A DNA stretch of 64,000 bases from Chaetoderma sp. LZ-2023a (taxonomy: Eukaryota; Mollusca; Caudofoveata; Chaetodermatida; Chaetodermatidae): the NCBI GenBank assembly GCA_034401795.1, contig CM067369.1, forward strand, positions 87,942,506 to 88,006,505, read 5' to 3'. The notes under the pieces are model-generated. The model searched no databases. It was not told the DNA's origin and worked only from the letters and a program-made list of their open reading frames with translations. The position numbers were made by a program, and so were the translations under genes. Shown here piece after piece: positions 11,652-23,000 of this stretch. Positions within the stretch are counted from its first letter, which is position 1, and every line of letters starts with the position of its first letter.

Positions 11652-12612
11652 CTAGTCGTCTATGTACGTGTGGATTGCTATGTGTCTCCTGCGAAGGTAT
11701 GATGTAATAGCTTGGACCACTCGAGTGAAGACCCGAGGAGCCATCGATATACCAAATGGGAGAACCCTGAATTCCCATTGGCGGCCGTGAAATGCAAATC
11801 TCAGGAACCGACGAAAGCTCTTCGCAATGGGAATGTGAAAATAGGCATCCTTTAGATCTATTGATGCTGTCCGCATTCCCTTCAACCGCTGCTAACACCG
11901 TTCTCACAGTTTCCATTTTGAAACTTCGTGTGAGGATAAACCTGTTGAGAGGTTTGAGGTTGAAAATTGGTCACCACCCTCCAGTGCATTTTGTCACTAG
12001 GAACACGGTTGAATAATAACCCGGACATTTTTGTGCCGGTTGAATAGCGTGTTTTAGTATGAGGGATTGAATTTCTTCCTCTATACACAACCGTTGATCT
12101 GGATCTCTTGAATTTTGAGTCCAGATCAGAACCAGAGACAGGTGTGATGGCTGATTTGAAATCCAGTCGGGATGGTAACCGACTGAAAGCCATTGCAAGA
12201 CAGAGCGGTCCTGAGTAACCCGCTCCCACTCTTGCATGTGGAAGGCCAGACGGCCTCCCACGGGTGCACCTAAGGACTGAGGTGGACCCGAGAACTGCAA
12301 GAGAAGCCCTGTCTCTGGTGGCTGTCCTAGCAGCACTGGTGTGGTCTTTTTGAGAGGCGACCCATCAGGTTCGGCTCCCATGACCAGAACCCCGCGCTCC
12401 TCTACCAGCGCCACGCGCACCTCGGTACGCAGGCTGTCTGGCGGGTTGAGCTGGAGGAGCCTGCGCTCCCCACCTAGTTGGCTTACGCTGTCGTTGCGGT
12501 GGCCGACACTGCGTAGGTGGTTGGCCTCTGACAAGGCCACCACCACCTCTAGCCTGCTGAGGGTGGAAGGCAGGGGGCGCTGCTCGAACACGCTCCCTGC
12601 GGAGCACTTCAA
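11652..12612 (-). pseudogene. DIRS copy A reverse transcriptase, broken
   Basis: The N-terminal part (12612-11971, 213 codons) ends in [13 protein letters not shown] and a TGA where copy C has arginine. The following part (11885-11652) has the A motif [12 protein letters not shown], the B motif [13 protein letters not shown] and the catalytic YIDD, and then a TAG in place of the usual tryptophan codon. Everything beyond (thumb, RNase H, recombinase) is deleted. It is not functional as it stands. Confidence 0.8.
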
Positions 12613-13048
12613 ACTGCTCTCGCAGCGCCCTCTGGTTGTTCACCAGGTTTACGGTTTGTTGGAGGTGCAGACATCCTTCACCTCCAAACAACCCTGGACC
12701 TGCCATCGGCGTCCGAAGAAGCCGATTGTACAGGTCCTGCGAGGGGCACAAATTGTCAAGGGCAAATGTGCGCCTCGCACATAAACTCCTGGTTACGGAT
12801 CTCGTCATGCAGTCCAGAGCCAGGTTAATGCCGTCCTGGATGGCTCTCTGGACTGCAATAGGAGAAGTTTGGCGGGCCACAGATGCTGCTACTACCCCCT
12901 GTAGCAGCTGGGAAACGTGCGAGAGAGCCGAGATGGCTCCTCTCATACTTTCCTCCGTGTCCTGCAGCGCGGAATTAGCGTTGCGCAGAGCGCTAGCGCA
13001 CAAGGGTCCCGTGTCAGACTGGGACCCAGGCCACGTGTCTTCACCCAA
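12365..13048 (-). CDS. DIRS copy A gag-like protein, C-terminal part
   Basis: 227 codons, open throughout. It contains [37 protein letters not shown] and a glycine-rich, arginine-rich end. The same segment occurs in B (27331-27786) and C (35835-36428). The tail is compatible with RNA binding. It is separated from the N-terminal part by the 650-base deletion. Confidence 0.65.
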   Translation of the reverse strand: MGEDTWPGSQSDTGPLCASALRNANSALQDTEESMRGAISALSHVSQLLQGVVAASVARQTSPIAVQRAIQDGINLALDCMTRSVTRSLCARRTFALDNLCPSQDLYNRLLRTPMAGPGLFGGEGCLHLQQTVNLVNNQRALREQFEVLRRERVRAAPPAFHPQQARGGGGLVRGQPPTQCRPPQRQRKPTRWGAQAPPAQPARQPAYRGARGAGRGARGSGHGSRT

Positions 13049-13080
13049 AGCCGCACGCTATCCATTTCCATGGCCATCAA

Positions 13081-13755
13081 CTAATCGGTAGGCCATAACA
13101 GAGTGTCCTCTTCTTCCTGCCCAGAAAGATTAGATGCCAAGCTTGAAAAGGGATCAAGCTCAGCCTGGGCAGGACGGATCTCGCGTGAGGCGCTGATACC
13201 CTTAGCCTTCTCTAAAGCACTCGATAAGCGAGCGCCCGAGGCCATGGCTTTCGCTCTCGGGTCCACGGGCGAGGCAAGCCTCAGCGCCGGACCAACGGGA
13301 GCCGTCTCTGGGTCTATAACGAAAACTGGCTTCCTAAGAGAACCAGACCCAGAGACGGGAACACTTTGTCCCGGAGCAAATGAAGAAGACAATGACGAAC
13401 TTAAACCGGGAAGCAAGCTGCGAAGCAACTCCGGGACAAGATATGTGATCGTCTTCTTCATTTCTCCCATCATTTCAAGACGGAAGGCCTCCATGTCTGG
13501 CATGGACGCCTTCCTCTTCTTACCACACTCCTTTTCCAGACGCCTTTTCTCGTCTGCCGCCCGGTCCTTTACCTGCTGATTTAAAAAATCAGTTAAAACC
13601 TCAACCGGCCACGAATCACACACATAGCAATTTAGAAGAGGCCCGCATGTACTGCACCTAGTGCAGTCATGAGGGAAAAAGCGGGCCTTCACAAAACGAT
13701 GACAGGAAGGCCATTTGTTCTCAATAACCCTCTGAAAAGACACAAATGGAAACAA
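13081..13755 (-). CDS. DIRS copy A gag-like protein, N-terminal part
   Basis: 224 codons. The N-terminal 45 residues carry a cysteine-histidine cluster ([20 protein letters not shown] followed by two more cysteine pairs) that looks like a zinc-binding domain. It is followed by a lysine-rich stretch and a predicted amphipathic segment [16 protein letters not shown]. The first codons match copies B and D; C has the same cluster. In B the protein continues into the segment deleted here, and the frame ends soon after the deletion junction. Function as a nucleic-acid-binding structural protein is inferred from position, as for gag of DIRS elements. Confidence 0.7.
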   Translation of the reverse strand: MFPFVSFQRVIENKWPSCHRFVKARFFPHDCTRCSTCGPLLNCYVCDSWPVEVLTDFLNQQVKDRAADEKRRLEKECGKKRKASMPDMEAFRLEMMGEMKKTITYLVPELLRSLLPGLSSSLSSSFAPGQSVPVSGSGSLRKPVFVIDPETAPVGPALRLASPVDPRAKAMASGARLSSALEKAKGISASREIRPAQAELDPFSSLASNLSGQEEEDTLLWPTD

Positions 13756-14806
13756 TTAGTCTTTAGTTATGACGAACCAAAAAACCAATTGCAGAAGGCT
13801 AATAAGATCCGTACGGAAAACTTTTGACCATCAACTGAAAGATAAGCCAGGCCCATAGAAAAAACTATAGGCCTGACAAAAAGTAAACAAATCCTAAAAC
13901 CTTGTTATACTTCTTTAAGAAGACAAGGGAGAACTAAGAATTTGACCTTGAATACTTGAGAGGCGAACTTCTTTAGACTTCACAGCTCTAAACACAGACT
14001 CATTAGTAATTCAACTTTATAAACACAATGAACCTATGCAAACCATCAAGAGATAAATAACTCAACACTCAGTCAAAAAACTTTTTTTCTCTCCTAAATA
14101 ACCTCATAAGATGACTTCTGAGGACGAGTGAAGTCTGATAAACAACACAGGAATACCTGCTCCTGAGTCCAAAAACGCTGTGGCGGGGGGGGGGGGGGGG
14201 GGGGGGGGAGGGGGAGAATGCGGAGAAATTACTTCTTATGGTAATAACTCCCTCAGCAAACTCATAATAAAACAGAAGGACCCAGAAACCAAGTATAAAT
14301 ATTGTTTAAATAAAAGGATACCCTTCAAATATCAGCTGTGTCTGAAAAATAAAGCACAACATGCGTTAGCTAATATATAGGCCTCCCCCATAAAAGAGCT
14401 AGCCTAATAAAGACGTATCCACGAGATAACACGCAAATATTTTTTATCAATAAATTTACTAAAGTACACCTGATGGCTAGGACCGGGAGCATCCTCCGTC
14501 AACTTGGCAGCATCAGACATACTAATATAACAGTCAAACAAGCTGCAAAACAACTCAAAGCTTCAAAAAGACAGAAAGCAAAAGCAAGGCTAGAAAGCAT
14601 GTTGCAATGGCAGGTCAATATTTTAAGAAGAGAATGAGTCAGCCCCGGGCATGTGCGAGTTTGGGCTGCACATCCGCTGGACTGTCAGTTGTGTAACCTG
14701 CCCAGTGGGGGCGATTTCTTTTTAATTCTGAGTATTATTGAAGCTAGGTCGATATTTAGGAAATATCATGAAGCATCAGGGTGGTAAGTATACTCTTGAT
14801 GTGAAA

Positions 14807-15055
14807 TGTCACATATTACCTGATGTTACATTTCAAAATCTCTTAGGCAACAACAGCCCCAGTCAAATTAATTTCAAAATATTCAACACCTTAACAGTAT
14901 AATTTGAAATTGGGATTCTGGTACTTTAGGGTTCAAAGAATATAATCGATGACAACACGTGTATAAAATGGGTGGAGCTCAACTATAAATGGGCGGAGCT
15001 TAGCTAGAAATGCGAGTAGCATAGCGACCAATGGATCCCTCTGTCGATGTGCATG
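14807..15055. other. half of a P1 palindrome and unassigned sequence
   Basis: 'caaattaatttcaaaatatt' followed by 'caacaccttaacag' at about 14862-14900 is the right arm of P1; the left arm is absent, as if lost when copy A inserted. The rest is unassigned. Confidence 0.45.
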
Positions 15056-15370
15056 TTAACCCTTTAATGGTCTAGAATTTTTTTACAAATATTGAAATTT
15101 TTCCTCAGTGTATGTCCATTTGAAGAACAAGATAAGGCAATTTTTGAAAATTTACCACTAGAATGACTGGGTTGATTATCAAAATTCTTAATTCAAATAA
15201 CCAAACTAAACACGAAGGGATACGTTTTTGCTTGATGAATATCTATTTGCAGGCCAAGTTTTAAAAAATTTTTACCACTGGAATGACTGGCTGTTATTGA
15301 GCCAGGTAGGTATTTCAGTGATAAATATTAAAAAATAGGCTTCCCTTGAACTGCAAATGGACATTCCTCA
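15056..15370. repeat. two overlapping beta-type MITE remnants
   Basis: TTAACCCTTTAATGGTC opens the first. 'accactagaatgactgggtt', 'accactggaatgactggctg' and 'tgcaaatggacattcctcaa' mark cores and a right flank. Termini are degraded. Confidence 0.55.
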
Positions 15371-15657
15371 AGTCCACCACAGAAAAAATCTACGATCAGG
15401 TTGACCAGTAAAATATTTCAAGTAACAGTGTCTACATTACCAGGATTTAGAATCCTACACCCGTGTCCGTTAGTGGAGAAATCTGATGTGTCACTCACGT
15501 ATATGATGCCATAATGAATTATGTGACTTGTTAGTTGACGTCACAATCATAATGAGGTATAGCTCTGTCACGCAGTCTATGAATTGAATTACACATTAAC
15601 CCCTGTTATAATCTTTGTTTCGGAAATATGATCAGTTATTTTCTGAGCGTTACTGTA
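15371..15657. other. no recognised feature
   Basis: Nothing assignable. A similar phrase ('gagaaatctgatgtgtcact', 'cataatgaattatgtgactt') recurs near 43940-44020, so it is probably an old repeat. Confidence 0.4.
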
Positions 15658-16030
15658 TGTAATAATAATAGTACATTTGTAATGCGCTAAATCCATGCGA
15701 TTGCATGCTCTAAGCGCTGACAATAAGAGAGAAATTTAGCATACAGCTTACGGGAAAGCTTCCTTAAAGAAGAATGTTTTCAAGTTAGTTTTAAATACGG
15801 ATAAAGTCGGGACAGATTTAATATGAGTTGGGAGATTATTCCACTGAGTGGCAGCTGCGAATGAAAAGGCTTTATGGCCATAGGTTTTAGTGTTTACTCT
15901 GGGAATCTTCAGATTTTGTTCAGAAGATCTGAGGGTTCGTGTAGGTGTGTAACTCTCTAGCAATTCAGATAGGTATGTTGGTGCAGTTTCGGAGACACAT
16001 TGATATGCTAAACTTAGGATTTTGAAAAAT
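15658..16030 (-). pseudogene. LINE retrotransposon 3' fragment (end of ORF2)
   Basis: Read on the minus strand it encodes ILSLAYQCVSETAPTYLSEL, then RTLRSSEQNL, AFSFAAATQWNNLP and SVFKTNLKTFFF before a stop. This is the conserved C-terminal tail of non-LTR reverse transcriptases in many invertebrates. The 3' end has an ATT-rich tail (15658-15680), as expected for a LINE. The 5' part is missing, so it is a truncated dead copy. The clade is not determined. Confidence 0.7.
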
Positions 16031-16400
16031 CAGATATGCCAGATGGTAGAGTTTATGCACCAATTCAGATATTATTTTGACACTGCAAATAGACACTCTG
16101 CTGTCAAAATGTTAAAATTAAATTAAAAGATGAATTGGTGTTCATTTTTTAACAAGTTTGGTGGAAGATGTTGCTGTCTATCGTACACCAAAATTGTTAA
16201 AAACTGTACACACCAGTTTCTTTGCTATTGACCCAGTAAAAGACAGAATATTGACATCAGAGAGGTAAGGGCTAAGAAACATTCTGCTAAATATTTTGAA
16301 ACAAAGTTTACTGTGAGCTCATGCTGCCATAAGCCATGTATCAAATTTGTTTCAAAATATTCAACAGCTTATCTGTATAGTTATCTTGAAATTTAGATTC
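16031..16400. repeat. delta-type and P1-like MITE remnants
   Basis: 16070-16270 resembles the delta MITE at 41174-41382 ('ggtggaagatgttgctgtct', 'ttgacatcagagaggtaagg'). 16283-16380 has P1-like arms ('ctaaatattttgaaacaaag', 'tttcaaaatattcaacag'). Confidence 0.5.
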
Positions 16401-16499
16401 TGGGAATTCAGGACTCGAAATTTCAAATTAATTCCAACATGTGTACAGAAGTTGGCGGAGCTTAGCTAGAAATGGACGAGTCATAGCTAGAAATGGCAG

Positions 16500-16980
16500 T
16501 TTTTCCTATGGAACGATGTTTTGTAAGAGCACTATTTCGCGAAACATGTTTGGAGGTGACTCACCAAAAACAACATAGTTTTTAATCTATGACATAATTG
16601 CATGTGAAACAACGTCATATGTCCCATAGACATATATTACGTCATAAGTGTATCACGCAAAGGATGCTCGGGACAAGCGCTTTTTTGTCGTCCCATACAG
16701 AATAGATTTATTAGAGACCGCTCTATCAGACAGGCATTTTAAAACAATTTTTTTCATTTCTTGCGGAACATAAGGCTGATCATATAAATGTGGAAATTAC
16801 AAGACTCCATCAATCACAACTTCTTCAGAGTATTAAAGTGAAAATAATGTAAATATAATGTGAAAATCATCATCTGGCAATCCTTAAGAAGTGAGTGACA
16901 CTGCGCATTGATCTGCGCATTTGACTGGGTGAAAATGAGGCTAAAATGAAGGATTTAAAATCATTTTTAAAAGTCTGAAA
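16500..16980 (-). other. probable RRAGA 3' untranslated region
   Basis: Non-coding sequence directly after the RRAGA stop. A minus-strand AATAAA at 16707-16712 could end the transcript. No repeat family seen elsewhere in the window is obvious here, which fits retained transcript sequence. Inference only. Confidence 0.45.
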
Positions 16981-17084
16981 TCATGATCTTGTGACACCAG
17001 ATGGATGTCCCGGGCCATCGACACGCTCCAACTTCTCAAAGTGCTTCCGTGCATTTTTGATGTTGATCAATGTGGCTGCTGATG
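16981..17084 (-). CDS. RRAGA: RRAGA last exon with stop codon
   Basis: 104 coding bases to TGA (16981-16983). The acceptor is TTTTCTAG. Its first two bases complete the proline left open by the previous exon, giving [20 protein letters not shown] followed by [14 protein letters not shown]. The final tail differs from vertebrates, as is common for Rag C-termini. A possible polyadenylation signal AATAAA (minus strand) lies at 16707-16712, about 270 bases downstream. Confidence 0.95.
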
Positions 17085-20000
17085 CTAGAAAATATGAAAA
17101 GTAAATAGTGAATTTTAGAATTTTTATATGAAAAATAAAAATCTATTTTTAATAGTAAAATATAAAAAGGGTTGCATCTTGCATGTTGAGTGCTTTTGGT
17201 TTTCCACACATGCCATATGATGGTGGCGTAACCTAGAGCTGGGCGGTCTGACGGTAGTACCGTGAGGACTGCAGTATACCGTGAACCGATACAGTGACCG
17301 TTGACATTTCCAAATACCGTGAATACCAAATGTTTGAGCAATATTTGAGAAATAGATCAATAAAATCTATCTTGACCAAGGGTAAATAGGTGCTAATAGT
17401 GCCAAAAATACAGGCATCCCTAACTATCAGCCGAGTTGAGGTGAAAGGGCTATTGTAAAAACAAACATCAAGACGTGTTACAAAATAATGACAGGCAGAA
17501 TTGTATGTCAAACGTACGTCTTGAGTGTCAGGGTAAAATTGCTTTATTTAAAACATCTAAACTCATTCTATGGCCGTCCGCCGGTAGTAATTATACTATA
17601 ATATATTCCCTATTCCCGTTTCTATTATTTGTAATTTATTATTCCCAGCATTTTGTCACCGAACAAATACGCTAGAATAACAAAATAACATACAAACTGC
17701 GTGCTATTCAAACTTAACAACAATCACGCAAAGCTATATCTGATTGGTTGTTCATGAACTAGACCGTGGGAAAATACATTACTATGCTGAATTTATCAAT
17801 GAAAATTTAATAAAACGTAGTATTTGTTTGCGCCATTTTGATCACGTGCTAATTTATTAACAACGAGCAGCGTTGAAGTCGTTATTTTTTATTTTTCTGG
17901 CTTGTTTTAAGAAATTTCTTTAAGGATTAAATCCAGTTTAAACAACAACACCTAAAAATTATAGTGTTTTAGTTTTTTGTAATTCATTTTTCAACTGGCT
18001 ACACGTCGGAAGTTCGCGGAAATAGCTTTTTACATGCATTGTTCATGTGAAGCATGGCGAATAACGAGTCTGCACATCGGGTACTCGGTAATTATCAGAA
18101 GCTTTGGAATTGGCTATATTCAATGTCGTGTTATATGCATGTGCATAGGCCTGTTTTCGCGAGTAACCGAATATATGACTCCAACAGAAATAAAAGAGTA
18201 CAACACTGGCCTCATTTAAATACTCGCAGATTTTGTCAGGATTCTGTTTATCAAAGCGCTCGCCTGCCAAAATAAAATTTACCGGTTGCTAGTCGCACAC
18301 ATTAATAGCAAGAACAATCCAGATTGAAAATAGCGCACTCCAATGTCTCAAACAGCGGGTTATAGTTAGCGAGTCGACCACACACTTTGACAGATATTCC
18401 CGTGAATGATATTACGTCAATAAAAATAGTGACCTAATAAAACCGTGAAACTAAACAGTCGCAATAGCCATAATGTTTTTCTTCTCTAAATCAGGAAGCC
18501 GATTTATTTATTTTACCTATATTTACCGTTGATTGGAGATGGAAGTGAAAAGGAAATGAACAAAATTGTTCTAATTTCATGGCATGCCTCAACCTCAGAT
18601 GACGGTATACCGTGGTACCGCAGTATTTTTTATGGTACCGTCATGTAAATGTCAATACCACCCAGCTATAGCGTAAACTTTGCATTGTTATGATAGAACT
18701 TTGTGATCGATGATTCGTTTTATATACTAACTGATGATCAATTAATGATCGATCATAACAGTTTCATATTTTTATCTATTTTGAATGAAGTAATTATGAA
18801 GTGTTCATGCTCTCCAAGTGTGATACCAGCGATCGAAAAGAAGAAGAAGAAGAAGTGTTCATGGTATGGCGGCAACGATTCCCTAAATTATAATGCGATA
18901 CATATCACGATGTGTGTCACGATAAGATACATATCACGATACATAACAAATGAAGAGTAAAAAATCTATTAAAATAAACAAAGTACACAATTAACAATAA
19001 GTACAACAGTGGGAACAATATGTGTTGGGGAGAACTACCAATAAAATGTTAACATAACCCTTTCACTGATGAATTCCTCATATCTCATTTTCATGGCAAC
19101 CATACAGGAAAACTGTTGAATATTTTGAAATTAATATGACTGGATGCCATTGCTGCCTTAGGCAGCAATGGCATCCAGTTATATTAATTTCAAAATATTG
19201 AGCAAAATATACTTTACCGTGAAAGAAATTGAATTTTTCAGGCATTTGTCATTGAAAGGGTTAAGTTTTCTACCACATAAAGCCAACTGGTAAAGCAAAG
19301 CGCTTGGAGGTAAACTGTGTTATTAGTGTTTCTAAGTATCACAATACACAGTGAAGTGTACCGCGTATTGCGATACGCTTACTGTATTGCGATATCACGA
19401 TACACGATAAATCGTTGCAGCCCTAGTTCATGGATATTCACCCATTTCAACCCAAGTCGCAGGCAGGGCTTCCAGTGGTGAGAGTCCGGGAGTACTATAC
19501 TCCCAAAATTCATATTTAAACTCAGCCGAAATGTACCAAGGAAGTCCTGGTATCTCTAAAAACAATGACTTAAAGGAAATTACATGTACACATGTATGTG
19601 AAGCATTTTAGACTTCTACGTTTCTTGCTTGGACTCCCAATAACATTACCCAGGAAGTACTTAACCTGTCTTTAGAAATTAATTAATAGTTTTACTACCA
19701 AAGGTAGAATAGATTACCAATCAGCGTGATTGATGCCTACAGGATCCATACAATGTAGTTGATGAATCCAGAATTTTTCAGTCCTTGCGGAAAGTAGTGG
19801 CTTCTGTGCTATCAGGGTCGTGATGTAGCACTTCAATAATTTTGTAAGTGACGTCTGTGGGTCCGTGGTGGGGAAGATTGAAATGTTGAGCGACAGGTAT
19901 TTGTTGTTTTTAATGTCCCTCAAATGTTCTTTGATGCGTACCTGAAACTCTCATTTGGTTTCACCTACATATTGTTTTGTGAATTTTTTGCAGGTTAATA

Positions 20001-23000
20001 AATAAATGACATTCATCGTGTGGAAGAATGTTTTTGTTTTAGTAAAATAGCGTAGCCCTGTGTGTGAGCTTTTGAAGTTATTTGTGTTGTCCATGTGGAC
20101 AGAAAGTGCAATTTGTTTTGATGCATGGATGTATCGGGTTTGTTATGCTTTTGCCCTGTAGACCAAATTTCCTGGGGTCTGCAAATTTGGCTGTGACAAG
20201 GGTGTCTTTAAATGAGGGATTGCGTCTGTGGCCGAAGAGGGGTGTCTCCGTAAATGTAGCCTGACATTTTGGGCTGGACTGTAGTAGTGGCCAGTGACGT
20301 TTGATTATTTTTTGGGCACGTTTGCTGTGTTGGTGGAAATCTGTGATACATGGTATCCTAGTGTTGATTTCCTTGATTGGTTTTGGCTGTAGTAGGTCAG
20401 TGCGGTTTTGTTCCATAGCTCGCTTGAGGCTAGTAATTAGGTTACTCGTTGGATATCCTCTGGTGGCGTATCATTTCGTGTGCGTTCTTAAGGAAATCCG
20501 TTTCTCTGCTGCAGATTCTCCTAAGTCGCAGAAATTGTCCGTATGGGCTTGCTTTTTTGGAAGAGTAGTGTACATACCCGTGTGTATCTGTAGGCTTGGT
20601 GCATAAATCAAAGACCAAGTGTCTATTGGGGAGAATAAACACTTTGGTGTCAGAAAATTAATGGATCCTGTGGTCTGTTCTGCTGTAAATTTGATCATGG
20701 GGTGTGTGGTATTCATATGTATTCATATGTGTGATGAATTCATTCAGTGAATCAGACCCTTCTGTCCAGATCATGAAAATATCATCGATATAACGGTAGT
20801 AACGAGCTGTTTTGTTAACGGCTGATTTACGTAGTTTCTCCTCTAGTTGGGCCATGAAAATTATAGCACAGCTGGGTGCTAGTTTAGTGCCCATTGCTGT
20901 ACCTCCAGTCTGGAGGTAGTGTTCTTCATTAAACTCAAAATTGTTACAAGTGAGTACAATTTTGAGTAATGTGAGTAGCCTGCATGGGGTTAGCAGACCT
21001 GGGCAACCGTGAACTCTTAAAAATTGGAATATGGCTTTCAAACCTTCACTGTGTGGGATGTCAATGTACAGTGAGGTGACATCCATAGTGACTAGGATGG
21101 CGTGTGGTCGGATGGCGCCGAAGTCTTCAAGTTTATTGATAAAGTCAGGTGTCATGGACATAAGACTTGATCTTTTCTAGTTGAATTTTGATGTGTTCAT
21201 CCACGACACTACTGATGTGTTCAGTAGGGCTGGCATTGCCGCTGATAACTGGTCTCCCAGGTGTGAGTTAACCATTTTGTATTTTGTGTATCTTGGGAAG
21301 GAGATAGAATCTAGCAGTGCGTGGGTTATCAGTTCTGAGACCATTAGCTATGTCTCTAGTGATTTCACCACTGAGAATCATGTCCGTGATGACGGTTTCA
21401 ACCTTCTCTGCATGGTGTGGTGAGAACAACAGTTAGTAGTTAGTGTCACTGAGTTGTCTGAGCGCTTCCCGTTTATAGTTATCCGAGTCTTGGATAACTG
21501 ATGCTTGTCCCTTATCAGCCTTTTTGATAATGATAGTTTTATCATTTTTTAGCTGATTAATGATCTTTCGTTGTGTTTTGGAAAGATTACCGTTGTTATA
21601 CTGGCGTTGTGCTTTTTTGTTTATGTCATGTTTAACTGATCTGATGAACGCACTAGCATTGCATCATTACCTGGGCTGGGTGTCCATAAAGCTGTCTGGA
21701 TCATTAGTATTTTGAGTTAGTGCTATATCTGTTGTAGGGGTGTTTTCCTGTCCCCAGTAATTGGGTGGGAACTGGAAATGTAGTTTCAGTCTCAATCTTC
21801 TAAAGAATCTGTTTAGATCTTTATGTAGTTGGCCTAGGTTAGGCTCAATTACGTTAGGGCTGAAGCCCAGTCCTAAGTTTAGGACATCCTGTGTTTCCTT
21901 GGGGAGGATTTTAGAGGAGAGGTTAACAACAAAGGGTTTTTGTTGGCTAGAAAATTTAGTTTTATAATTTAAAAAGGTGTTAAAATTACAGCAGTTGTAG
22001 GTGGTGCCTACATAAGTGATAGTGTTACAAGTTTATGTTAATTTTTTGAGGAGTTGAAAGACTTGTGCTAACGTGTTTCCTCTGTTTGGATGCCTGGTTA
22101 GTTTGCCCCATCTCTCTCTTTTGGGTGACGGACGTCTCTGGCCTGTTTCGCGGTTCTTGTTGCGACTGTCCTGTCCCTGTAGGGGTCTTTGTGTGTCCTT
22201 TTCCCTTGCCCATGTGCGTTTTGGAGGACTGGTTGACCGTTCCCGTGTTTTCAGGACCATTGCCCTGACGGCTTTCTGGCCTTCTAGAAAGACATCTTCG
22301 TTGTCTGTGGCTGCCCTGAAACCCGCTTTCTGTCATCTGATTTGTTCTGAAAGATGGTCTGCTCTATTCCTCAGCAGTTGAGTTGGAGACTATGTTTTGT
22401 CAGGATATCTTGCCATTCCTTCACGAATTCGGTGTCATCAGATGGCGGGATGTATCTGACTGTGGCCACTAGGTTGGCTGGCGGTTTATTGATTGAGATA
22501 GATGCTTAAAGTTTATCTAGCTGGAGCATCGTGCATGCGTGTTTGCTTGCACTGTTACGCCACTGGTGGTAGGCCTGTACATGTTCTTCTGGGATACATT
22601 GTTTCTTCCGTGGGTTCACGTCTGGTTGACAGTGCGTCTCTGTAACTGGTTCGTTTTCCATGCATATACGTTTGCGGGCTTGCAACGTTTTACCCACGTC
22701 ATCAATAACAGCATTATTGAATAGGTTCACTATTGTTTCAGTAGAACTGGCTGATGTGATGGAAGCGCAGCTTGTCGATTCCATTCTGAAAATACATTTG
22801 CGGCTTTGCAATGTTTTACCCACGTCATCAATAACAGCATTATTGAATAGGGTCACTATTGTTTCAGTAGAACCGGCTGATATGATGGAAGCGCAGCTTG
22901 CTGATTCCATTCTGAAAATTCTTGGTAAAAATCACGCTGCTGAGGACAAATAAGCGCTACCAAGCTTCTTGAAAAATGTGTTTAGAAATTAGTGGAAGCC

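Larger units (their letters stand above)
10928..14806 (-). mobile_element. DIRS retrotransposon copy A, internally deleted
   Basis: 3.9 kb, same family as B and D. Left inverted terminal repeat at about 10970-11160, ICR at about 11207-11308, right inverted repeat at about 14611-14795. Against copy B it has two clean deletions. One joins 'gcgtatgtaaac' to 'ttttgcacactgactg' near 11425 and removes the whole recombinase and RNase H region (about 2.5 kb of B, 23660-26128). The other, near 13050, removes about 650 bases of gag. It retains gag ends and part of the reverse transcriptase. The leader 13756-14610 has no gene and carries a poly-G tract at about 14186-14208. It lies downstream of RRAGA, in the same orientation. 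Confidence 0.9.
19682..22980 (-). mobile_element. Penelope-like retroelement with GIY-YIG endonuclease
   Basis: About 3.3 kb flanked by TTTAGAAATTA at 19671-19681 and 22981-22991 (11-bp target duplication). On the minus strand the order is a repeat-containing N-terminal region, the conserved [12 protein letters not shown] block, the reverse transcriptase, a linker and GIY-YIG. This is the canonical Penelope order. Several stops and frameshifts make it inactive. The element contains no introns. Confidence 0.9.

Noticed and set aside
12341..13579. Plus-strand frames of 147-158 codons opposite the DIRS gag region
   Set aside because: Antisense shadows of the gag frames, with no similarity of their own. 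They recur in B and D because the sense sequence is shared.
14180..14380. Poly-glycine open frame on the plus strand
   Set aside because: It is only the poly-G tract of the DIRS copy A leader, on the strand opposite to the element's genes.
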